Source: Symsagittifera roscoffensis
Lineage: Eukaryota; Xenacoelomorpha; Acoela; Convolutidae
Assembly: GCF_963678635.1 (NCBI RefSeq)
Contig: NC_087065.1
Span: 52,149,858-52,209,857 of the forward strand
Direction: 5' to 3'
DNA length: 60,000 bases
Shown: positions 8,114 through 16,330 of the stretch, one piece after another
Layout of the letters: every line of letters starts with the position of its first letter
How positions within the stretch are numbered: the stretch's first letter is position 1
Translations under genes and position numbers: made by a program
The notes under the pieces: model-generated
What the model saw: only the letters and a program-made list of their open reading frames with translations
Databases searched by the model: none
What the model was told of the DNA's origin: nothing

Positions 8114-8805
8114 CTCCTCCGGTGCTCCGGTGTTGGCGCATTGGTTGATAGTGGTGTGTAATGCGTTGCTAGCATCGTACGAAGTTCATCATTCTTCACA
8201 CCATCGATTAATTTCGAGGCTACGGCCAAGTTCATCCTTCGGTTTGACTCGTCCGGTTGGCTGCGTCTCCTCAGCATTTCCAAATCATCGAGAAATTTGT
8301 CTACCGTTTCATCTTCTCGTTGCCTCCGTTTCTCGAAGCGCATCATCGCCTGGTGCCCCTGCACCCCTGATCCGAAACGGTTTAACAAGATTTCGAAGAT
8401 TTTCTCAGCAGTGTCACGTTGGTATTGCTTCTTGGCCATGACACAGTTCAGGGCTGTCCCTTCCAAGTTGCTGGTGGGCGCACTGCATTCCTGTCTCTCC
8501 GACAAGTCCTCTTCCTCAAAATGCAACTTCATTACCTCTATCCAGGTATCAATACAGCCATCAGATTCGTCTTTGTAGCATCTTGGTTTCTTAAAGACTC
8601 TTCTGGACTTCTCACTACGTTCATTGGTTCTAGATAACCTTGTCAGGAATGTCTCCAAAGACCTGTTTAGGGGTTCAAATGCTGTGGCCGTTGCCGTAGC
8701 ATCCCTTGAGTGTCCCGCTTGAGTGTCCTCACACCTCGTGGAAGGCTCTGTGTGCGGTGCATCCCTGCAATCCGAATCACCGTGAGCGTTTCCCGCTTGG
8801 CCCAC
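8110..8805 (-). CDS. Element 1 gag core (retrotransposon gag domain)
   Basis: The stretch from about ETFLTRLSRTNERSEK through IDTWIEVMKLHFEE, then AEKIFEILLNRFG and DETVDKFLDDLEMLRRRS, has the helical pattern of the retrotransposon gag (capsid) domain. The N-terminal part overlaps the end of the upstream gag ORF in another frame, so the true joint lies between 8667 and 8805. The frame ends at 8110 because of an 8-bp tandem duplication (8117-8132) just before the nucleocapsid part. Confidence 0.78.
   Translation of the reverse strand: MGQAGNAHGDSDCRDAPHTEPSTRCEDTQAGHSRDATATATAFEPLNRSLETFLTRLSRTNERSEKSRRVFKKPRCYKDESDGCIDTWIEVMKLHFEEEDLSERQECSAPTSNLEGTALNCVMAKKQYQRDTAEKIFEILLNRFGSGVQGHQAMMRFEKRRQREDETVDKFLDDLEMLRRRSQPDESNRRMNLAVASKLIDGVKNDELRTMLATHYTPLSTNAPTPEHRRS
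8117..8132 (-). repeat. 8-bp tandem duplication causing a frameshift in gag
   Basis: CTCCGGTG is present twice in direct succession (8117-8124, 8125-8132, plus strand). The reading frames on the two sides differ by the shift that one extra 8-bp copy produces, which explains why the gag core and the nucleocapsid part are in different frames. Confidence 0.85.
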
Positions 8806-10370
8806 ATGACTCCTCCTCGGGCTTGCATGCCCCCTGTTGCCGGAATCACTTCTCCCAGTCGTATGTGTGCCTTGCGTCGGTCGTTCGTTAGAGGTTTGTC
8901 TGTTCCCCGTTGAACTTGCTCTACTGTTCGGGCCCCATGTTCCATTACCCTTGTGGCATAGCCTGATGAACTGCCCCTGCCTCTAGTGGATCCATACGTC
9001 TTCCTCCTCTGATGTTCATTGAAGTTCACCCTCGGTTCCCTGCTGGGACCTCCCGAGTTCGGTTCTCCTTCTTTTGGTCCACTCTTGCTGCTTAGTAGCC
9101 CGTCCAACCTATCCATGATAGCCTGAGTTCGCCTCGCCATCATCGCGTCTATCTTTGTGTCAAGAGTCCCAAGAGACTGCTCTTGTTGAATTCTTAACTT
9201 CTCCATGTCGTCTCTTAAGCGTAATTCTCGCTGTTCCGCCTCTCTTGTCATTCGTGACAAGTTCCTCGCCATATGTTCGTCCGTTCTTTCTTTCAAGCGT
9301 TTTTCGCTCCTGCCAACTTCTTGTCCATTGCGGTTTATCTCTTCCCGCAGACTTTCTCTTTCAATGTGAACTGCCCTTTCTAGTTCACTCATTCTTATTG
9401 ACATCTGTTCATTTTGTTCTCCTAAACTGTCCACTATGTTGTTTAAGGCTTCTTCTAGTGCTGCCCCGTTATCCACGAGTGGCGTCACTAGTGGCGGTGT
9501 AACCCTGTCGGTCCCAGGTAGCTTCGTGCTGGTTGAGATCCGGGCCTTGACTCTCTGTCTCGACGTCTTCCCATTATCTATTTCAGGATCCGCTAACGCG
9601 TTGCCTAGCCCTCGGGTTCTACTCTCTCCAGTTTGTGGCTCTGAACTTGTCCTAATCGCGAAGTCTTTTGACTGGCCCGGTGTGTTTGCCTCTTTGCTTA
9701 TCGTTGTCACTACACCAAATTTGTCCATGGTTCCAGTCTCTCTTCCGACGTGTGCCTCATTTTCCTGGATCGAACTATTGAGGCTGACTTGAGATCCAAA
9801 GTCCCCTTGCTCCTCTTCATCCTCTTCCTCCTGGGTTTCAACTTCGTTACCTGCGCCTCCTCCCATGGTGAATTGAAAGATGTTTCCGAAGGTGTCCTTC
9901 ATTCTTTCTGAGAACGATGATGACGTTGTTTGTTTCCCAGTTCCGCCTGCCATCATAGTGTTGTCTGTCGGAGATCTTCTCGTCGCCGCTACTTCAGTTG
10001 AGATGTCGGACAGTTCCGACATCTCTTCTCGATCCAATGTCCCGGTGGAAGTGGCAAAATCATGGCCTTGTTCTACCGGAGTAGATTCACTCGCCAGCCT
10101 TCTGCCTCTCCCTTCCAGTCCCTGTATTTCCTGGTCGTCGTTCAAGGCATGGTCCGTATTGACCTCCACTTCTAACAGTTCTTTACGCTCTTCTGAGGTC
10201 TTCTGACATCTCGTTTCAACCATTCTGCCTGAAATCGTCTCCCCTTTGTCGGACCGGGATCGCTTTATCCAATCCACAAAAGAATCGGTCATCGTTTTTC
10301 TTTGCTTTTCAGGTATGAATTTCCTAGAGCTATTACCTCGTTTCGGTATCCTTGACTTGTCTAGACTCAT
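8667..10370 (-). CDS. Element 1 gag N-terminal region
   Basis: 567 codons from ATG 10370-10368 (MSLDKSRIPKRG). The first 280 residues are polar and look disordered, with a Glu-rich tract. Residues about 290-420 have heptad-like Leu/Met spacing rich in Glu, Arg and Gln and should form a coiled coil. A basic Arg/Gly-rich region follows. There is no zinc knuckle here. It is assigned to gag by position directly upstream of the gag core and on the same strand. The next frame is -1 relative to this one. Confidence 0.75.
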   Translation of the reverse strand: MSLDKSRIPKRGNSSRKFIPEKQRKTMTDSFVDWIKRSRSDKGETISGRMVETRCQKTSEERKELLEVEVNTDHALNDDQEIQGLEGRGRRLASESTPVEQGHDFATSTGTLDREEMSELSDISTEVAATRRSPTDNTMMAGGTGKQTTSSSFSERMKDTFGNIFQFTMGGGAGNEVETQEEEDEEEQGDFGSQVSLNSSIQENEAHVGRETGTMDKFGVVTTISKEANTPGQSKDFAIRTSSEPQTGESRTRGLGNALADPEIDNGKTSRQRVKARISTSTKLPGTDRVTPPLVTPLVDNGAALEEALNNIVDSLGEQNEQMSIRMSELERAVHIERESLREEINRNGQEVGRSEKRLKERTDEHMARNLSRMTREAEQRELRLRDDMEKLRIQQEQSLGTLDTKIDAMMARRTQAIMDRLDGLLSSKSGPKEGEPNSGGPSREPRVNFNEHQRRKTYGSTRGRGSSSGYATRVMEHGARTVEQVQRGTDKPLTNDRRKAHIRLGEVIPATGGMQARGGVMWAKRETLTVIRIAGMHRTQSLPRGVRTLKRDTQGMLRQRPQHLNP

Positions 10371-11165
10371 TCTCTATTTGTCACTTTTTAATGCCTATAC
10401 TTAGCTCGATTGCTAGAGACCTTATAGTTTTATTAACAATAATAATGACACAACACAATAATTTTCACAAGATTCTATTAAAGAGTGACCACGAAACCCT
10501 GTATGTTATCAGAGTACAGTTTGTATAAAATTTATTCACACTAACCGATTATCGGTGGTAAGATTTGAAAACTAGCACAATATGATGTTATCAGTCAATT
10601 TAAAAGATAGTGTACTCACTACCCAATCAAACACAGTTTATGTTGATTTAAAATCAAAAAAGTATATATATATATATATATTTAATGTCAAACTATGAAT
10701 ACCTCTATGAAAAAAACGTATGTGTAATGTACTCTTAGTCGGTCGCAGTACAATAGTCGAACCTGTCTTTTAAAGAAAAAGCTTTCCCTGCTCGGTGCTG
10801 CACCAAACAGACAAAACTTTGAAGGCAGTAATTTTCTCAAGTGGGCGTCTATTGCACCCACCGAGTACTGTGTTACCTATCTGCCTTCGGACTGCCCGAG
10901 CTAGACCTACTAAAATCCTCAGGGCAGTCACTTTTCCCAAAAACGTATTATGTTACAATCCCCACCAATGAATCACGCTCTTTTTAATTTAGACTTAGTG
11001 TCGCGAATATCCGAGTTCGGACCTGTTTTGTTTTAGTCTGGTTCTTATTGAAAGGCAAGTTACCAGTGCAGTCACTGATACCTAGCCTGTGTGCTAATAA
11101 CCTAATACCTCTCACTTTTTAGTCTTTCTTTCGTCTACCTAAGTCCTTTAATAAAAAAAAAAAAA
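10371..11165. other. Leader between gag and minisatellite; possible 5' LTR region of element 1
   Basis: No ORF of note. It contains an 18-bp (TA)n tract at 10663-10680 and, on the minus strand, AATAAA-like words near 10,430 and 10,530. A TATA-like tract followed by a poly(A) signal in the direction of gag is what a U3-R region would show, but no second LTR copy is in the window, so the boundary cannot be set. No convincing primer-binding site was seen next to gag. Confidence 0.3.
10663..10680. repeat. (TA)n microsatellite
   Basis: Nine TA dinucleotides in a row, about 300 bp upstream of the gag start on the minus strand. Confidence 0.9.
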
Positions 11166-11380
11166 TACCCCTCCGGATTGGCACAAATAGGACCCTTCCG
11201 GACTAATAGAATCTAGACCCCTCCGGATTGGGACCCCTCTGAGTTAGTTAATATAAGACCCCTCCGGAATTGGACCCCTCCGAATTAGCAACTATAAGAC
11301 CCCTCCGGATTCGGACCCCTCCTAACTTGAAAAATCTTTGACCCCTCCGGATTGGGAGCCCTCCGGTTTTGTAAAAGTAG
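11166..11380. repeat. 41-bp minisatellite with CCCCTCCGG motif
   Basis: About five units. Starts at 11216, 11257, 11298 and 11340 are 41, 41 and 42 bp apart; a first unit of 50 bp begins at 11166. Each unit holds the word ACCCCTCCGGATT and a second, weaker copy 16 bp later. Single copies recur at about 11409, 11484, 12053, 12528 and 12961, up to the B-box gene, so the motif marks the whole upstream region of that gene. Confidence 0.85.
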
Positions 11381-12374
11381 CTTTTCGCAGTTTACCTTCT
11401 TTCAACCTATGCCCCTCCGGATACGTTCTCCGATGCAATTTTGCTCTTTCAATTAACTAGGAAGGGTATGTGCTACTTTCCTAGACCCTTCCGGATTGAA
11501 GTTAAGCCTCTTATTTGACAATTCACACTGACGGTGAAGGGTCTTATCGCTCGCCTAACTTCGGCTCGATTATGGTTTTGCTGTGCCTTTAGCCTTCCCT
11601 TTTCGTCTAGATCAGCCTAAAATTACTTTATTCAACCGCTATCACCTTTTAGTAGGGGTATAAGGGCTTTTCTAGAAGAAGTTTATAAAACGTGAAGGGC
11701 GTACCCTTCCAAATTGAGGAATTTGCTAAAAACAATCTCAAAAAATTTTCACGCTTCCTTTTCCGAAAAACTTTTGTCCCTATCAGTAAACTCAGCTAAT
11801 TTCTGATCTATTGGTACCAAGATCAACTCGATATGCCCAGTAGTTCCAAAGTTATTAACCAAAACATCTTTTTTCTAAACTCAAAAATTTTTCTCTCTTA
11901 TAGGTTCCGCCTAACTTTTTCCGCAAATCTGGTCTTTTCGACCTAAAAATTATTGATCCGACCTCAGAAGGCCTATACTCTTCTAGTTCAATGCAAAAGA
12001 CGCGATCTAAAACGCTTTTGCTGAAAAAATTTGCGAAAAACTATGCTACCTGTACCCCTCCGGATTGATGAATCCACCAAATCAAACGCGTTAAGTTCGA
12101 TTTCTCTGCAACCCGGAAGGCTTTCGTGTAGCGGGTTTTAAAACTTGTAGATTCACTAATGGAAGTTGTCCGAACAACTATTTTTACTGTTGTAACTCAA
12201 AAATTTCAAAAAATTTTCTAAATTTATTGTGTTTCGTTTTCTCAAAAATCACCAAATTTCGGTTCTCGGTACCAAAGTAGTTCCAACCACTTTCGAACTA
12301 AACTTAACCGGTTCTCTCTATTATGGTAGTGCAGTTACGATGTAACACACTAACTTAGCGCTTTTTCCCGTTTC
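11381..12374. other. Non-coding upstream region
   Basis: Rich in AAAAATTT runs, with scattered CCTTCCGG/CCCCTCCGG words and one GGTGAAGGGTC word near 11,533 that recurs near 12,588. No gene seen. Confidence 0.5.
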
Positions 12375-12548
12375 AAAAAATATCGATATTTCAAAAATCG
12401 CGACTTGTGGGGGGATCAAAATATCGCTATTTTGACCCTAAAAACCGGTCTGTTTTCGTTGTTTTTCACTGAAAAACGATATAAGACTATAAATATAGGC
12501 TATATAAGTAATAATATTAGTAATACTATACCCCTCCGGGTTTGTTTA

Positions 12549-12579
12549 ATATCCGAATTAAGGTGCTTAACTCGGATAT
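12549..12579. repeat. Perfect-loop palindrome upstream of the B-box gene
   Basis: Two 14-base arms (ATATCCGAATTAAG and CTTAACTCGGATAT), with one mismatch, flank a GTG loop. The palindrome is carried along in all three array copies. The arm AACTCGGATATTCGC also occurs in inverted orientation near 11,003-11,017. It may act at DNA or RNA level; no function is shown. Confidence 0.7.
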
Positions 12580-13235
12580 TCGCAGTTCGGTGAAGGGTCA
12601 CTACAGCTACAGTTCGGTGGTCTTTCTAACATCGGGTCGACAAAAACGTTACTGCTTTCGGCTTCGGTCAAAACACTCAAATTAACTAGATTACATGCAG
12701 AAATAGTGAGCTCATGGCTGGGTCTCAGTATCCCCAGACCACGAGGTCACTCCTAAAAACACGGCTACTACTTATTATATTACTATTGTTTTTGTTCAGT
12801 AGATAAAAATCATCATCTCCATCGAAGATGGATCAACCCTTTCCCCCAACTCCTAGCTTCTCATCCTTATCAAAATGAATCTAGATGTTAATTAAATTCA
12901 AGTGAGGGCATGACAGGAAGCTAAAAGTTTATATAACAGGCTAAAAGTTTCAGTCCCGAAACCCTTCCGGATCTTGAATCCACTGAATCAAGCTCGCTAA
13001 TCTTGACTTCTTCTTAATCTGGAAGGCTGTCCTCCACCCTTCACCGTTGTCTGCAACGGCCTTGCAACTATTGTAGCGACACAATAGTTGCAACTCGGAG
13101 TGTTCTCTGCAATTTCTGCAATCAACTATTGTTCTTTCTCACAATTTTCGTACTTCTCGTCCGCGCAACTAATGTTGTTGTGTTCTTCTTTCTCGTTTTA
13201 GCCAAAATGGCCGTTTCTGACGTTTCTCAGAAATA

Positions 13236-13243
13236 TGACGTCA
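13236..13243. promoter_or_regulatory. CRE-like palindrome TGACGTCA
   Basis: Perfect ATF/CREB-type site 448 bp upstream of the ATG of copy 1; the same site is at 15876-15883 before the intact gene. It was judged by sequence match only. Confidence 0.3.
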
Positions 13244-13690
13244 TAATTCGAATTTTTGAAATTTAAAAATACCAGAATATTCCAGCCCTCACCGTCTGGC
13301 CAATCGTTCCAATAACGTTCTTAGTTCTTAATAACCACCAATCCGGAAGGCTCGCTGCTAAAAATTCGAATTCTGCAGAGATTGCATTTTTCACATTCTG
13401 GTCGAATGTCACAGTCACTATTCTGCAGCTTGATTTTATACTACTTGAACAGTATACAATCAATCCAGAAATTCGATGGCTCAAATTTCAACCAATCAGA
13501 ATTCAAGAAGATATTTTTTGGGACTTATGCGACTGATTTTTTATTTTGGGAGCTATGAATATTGGAACCTATGGGAATTCACCGCAGACATGTCTATATT
13601 GGGAAAACGTATCTCCATACTGAAAATTTTTTTTCAGGTTTATCTGTTTTCAGTATTGTGACGTGAACACTTATTGTGACTCGTGAGAAT

Positions 13691-14209
13691 ATGACGAACT
13701 GTGATCCAGATTTATCTGTTAACTGCTCTGAGTCGACAGGAGAATCTTTTATTTGCAGTCAGTGTGATTCGAATTATAGCTCTGACGAGAAATACAGATG
13801 CGTGACCTGTAACTACTGTAATTTTTGCTCAAATTGTATATCTCCTCATACTATAAAAGCGCACACTATCATAGACTATATGGGACGAACGCCACTAAAT
13901 TGCGCGCACCATTCTTTGCTTGTGTATCTTTTTTGCGAAACTTGCGAAGTTTGTTTATGTGCTCTGTGTGTACCAAAACACTCTCGTCACACCTTCATAG
14001 AAATTGTGAAAAAAGCTACTGAATGCAGAAAAGAAGTATTTAGATTGCTAGACGAGAGTGATGCACTAGCTAAGCCTTTGAAGTCTCAATTGCAAAGTTT
14101 AACTGATGTAAAACAGGCTATAATAGGAAGTGAAGCTGACGACCAGTTTGATATTTCAGATATTTCAAAAATCGCGACTTGTGGGGGGATCAAAATATCG
14201 CTATTTTGA
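13691..14209 (+). pseudogene. B-box gene copy 1, truncated
   Basis: ATG 13691. The first 150 or so residues match the intact copy (both B-boxes and the start of the coiled coil), with Ser instead of Pro at residue 15. After ...DDQFD the frame runs into the array junction, reads ISDISKIATCGG... and stops at 14209. Any product would be a 172-aa B-box fragment without the C-terminal half. It could be expressed as a dominant or decoy form, but nothing here shows that. Confidence 0.8.
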
Positions 14210-14601
14210 CCCTAAAAACCGGTCTGTTTTCGTTGTTTTTCACTGAAAAACGATATAAGACTATAAATATAGGCTATATAAGTAATAATATTAGTAATAC
14301 TATACCCCTCCGGGTTTGTTTAATATCCGAATTAAGGTGCTTAACTCGGATATTCGCAGTTCGGTGAAGGGTCACTACAGCTACAGTTCGGTGGTCTTTC
14401 TAACATCGGGTCGACAAAAACGTTACTGCTTTCGGCTTCGGTCAAAACACTCAAATTAACTAGATTACATGCAGAAATAGTGAGCTCATGGCTGGGTCTC
14501 AGTATCCCCAGACCACGAGGTCACTCCTAAAAACACGGCTACTACTTATTATATTACTATTGTTTTTGTTCAGTAGATAAAAATCATCATCTCCATCGAA
14601 G

Positions 14602-15075
14602 ATGGATCAACCCTTTCCCCCAACTCCTAGTGATTCGAATTATAGCTCTGACGAGAAATACAGATGCGTGACCTGTAACTACTGTAATTTTTGCTCAAAT
14701 TGTATATCTCCTCATACTATAAAAGCGCACACTATCATAGACTATATGGGACGAACGCCACTAAATTGCGCGCACCATTCTTTGCTTGTGTATCTTTTTT
14801 GCGAAACTTGCGAAGTTTGTTTATGTGCTCTGTGTGTACCAAAACACTCTCGTCACACCTTCATAGAAATTGTGAAAAAAGCTACTGAATGCAGAAAAGA
14901 AGTATTTAGATTGCTAGACGAGAGTGATGCACTAGCTAAGCCTTTGAAGTCTCAATTGCAAAGTTTAACTGATGTAAAACAGGCTATAATAGGAAGTGAA
15001 GCTGACGACCAGTTTGATATTTCAGATATTTCAAAAATCGCGACTTGTGGGGGGATCAAAATATCGCTATTTTGA
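14602..15075 (+). pseudogene. B-box gene copy 2, chimeric and truncated
   Basis: The 908-bp deletion puts an upstream ATG (MDQPFPPTPS) in frame with the B-box region, entering at SDSNYSSDEKYRC. The first cysteine pair (CSQC) of B-box 1 is lost; B-box 2 is whole. The end is the same junction-derived tail as in copy 1. 157 aa in total. The open frame is a by-product of the deletion or a new chimeric ORF. Confidence 0.75.
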
Positions 15076-16330
15076 CCCTAAAAACCGGTCTGTTTTCGTT
15101 GTTTTTCACTGAAAAACGATATAAGACTATAAATATAGGCTATATAAGTAATAATATTAGTAATACTATACCCCTCCGGGTTTGTTTAATATCCGAATTA
15201 AGGTGCTTAACTCGGATATTCGCAGTTCGGTGAAGGGTCACTACAGCTACAGTTCGGTGGTCTTTCTAACATCGGGTCGACAAAAACGTTACTGCTTTCG
15301 GCTTCGGTCAAAACACTCAAATTAACTAGATTACATGCAGAAATAGTGAGCTCATGGCTGGGTCTCAGTATCCCCAGACCACGAGGTCACTCCTAAAAAC
15401 ACGGCTACTACTTATTATATTACTATTGTTTTTGTTCAGTAGATAAAAATCATCATCTCCATCGAAGATGGATCAACCCTTTCCCCCAACTCCTAGCTTC
15501 TCATCCTTATCAAAATGAATCTAGATGTTAATTAAATTCAAGTGAGGGCATGACAGGAAGCTAAAAGTTTATATAACAGGCTAAAAGTTTCAGTCCCGAA
15601 ACCCTTCCGGATCTTGAATCCACTGAATCAAGCTCGCTAATCTTGACTTCTTCTTAATCTGGAAGGCTGTCCTCCACCCTTCACCGTTGTCTGCAACGGC
15701 CTTGCAACTATTGTAGCGACACAATAGTTGCAACTCGGAGTGTTCTCTGCAATTTCTGCAATCAACTATTGTTCTTTCTCACAATTTTCGTACTTCTCGT
15801 CCGCGCAACTAATGTTGTTGTGTTCTTCTTTCTCGTTTTAGCCAAAATGGCCGTTTCTGACGTTTCTCAGAAATATGACGTCATAATTCGAATTTTTGAA
15901 ATTTAAAAATACCAGAATATTCCAGCCCTCACCGTCTGGCCAATCGTTCCAATAACGTTCTTAGTTCTTAATAACCACCAATCCGGAAGGCTCGCTGCTA
16001 AAAATTCGAATTCTGCAGAGATTGCATTTTTCACATTCTGGTCGAATGTCACAGTCACTATTCTGCAGCTTGATTTTATACTACTTGAACAGTATACAAT
16101 CAATCCAGAAATTCGATGGCTCAAATTTCAACCAATCAGAATTCAAGAAGATATTTTTTGGGACTTATGCGACTGATTTTTTATTTTGGGAGCTATGAAT
16201 ATTGGAACCTATGGGAATTCACCGCAGACATGTCTATATTGGGAAAACGTATCTCCATACTGAAAATTTTTTTTCAGGTTTATCTGTTTTCAGTATTGTG
16301 ACGTGAACACTTATTGTGACTCGTGAGAAT

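Larger units (their letters stand above)
638..10370 (-). mobile_element. Element 1: Ty3/gypsy-type LTR retrotransposon, inactive, with a macro-domain ORF
   Basis: The minus strand carries, in order, gag, CCHC nucleocapsid, DTG protease, YVDD reverse transcriptase, RNase H, HHCC/DDE integrase and an accessory ORF. This order (protease-RT-RNase H-integrase) is that of Ty3/gypsy elements. The limits given are those of the coding part, because LTRs, primer-binding site and target duplication were not found. The 3' end may lie left of the window. Lesions: a frame change in gag between about 8667 and 8805, an 8-bp tandem duplication at 8117-8132, a one-base shift in a C-run (+ strand) at 5751-5755 inside RT, and an in-frame TAG at 3194-3192 between the RNase H linker and integrase. 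As read, it cannot make a full polyprotein. Confidence 0.9.

Noticed and set aside
636-10403. LTR pair for element 1 suggested by the shared 11-mer GCCTATACTTA at 641 and 10,393
   Set aside because: The flanking sequence does not align on either side, and an 11-base match between two regions of several hundred bases can be chance.
12405-12593. 62-aa ORF repeated three times (also 14179-14367, 15045-15233)
   Set aside because: The repetition comes from the tandem array, it starts at a TTG-like or GTG codon, and it contains the palindrome; no coding signal.
13263-13484. 73-aa minus-strand ORF, repeated at 15903-16124
   Set aside because: Repetition is due to the array; no family or codon signal.
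12857-13764. The 908-bp gap in array copy 2 as a spliced intron (retro-copy)
   Set aside because: The ends are not GT-AG and share only one base of homology; it is a simple deletion.
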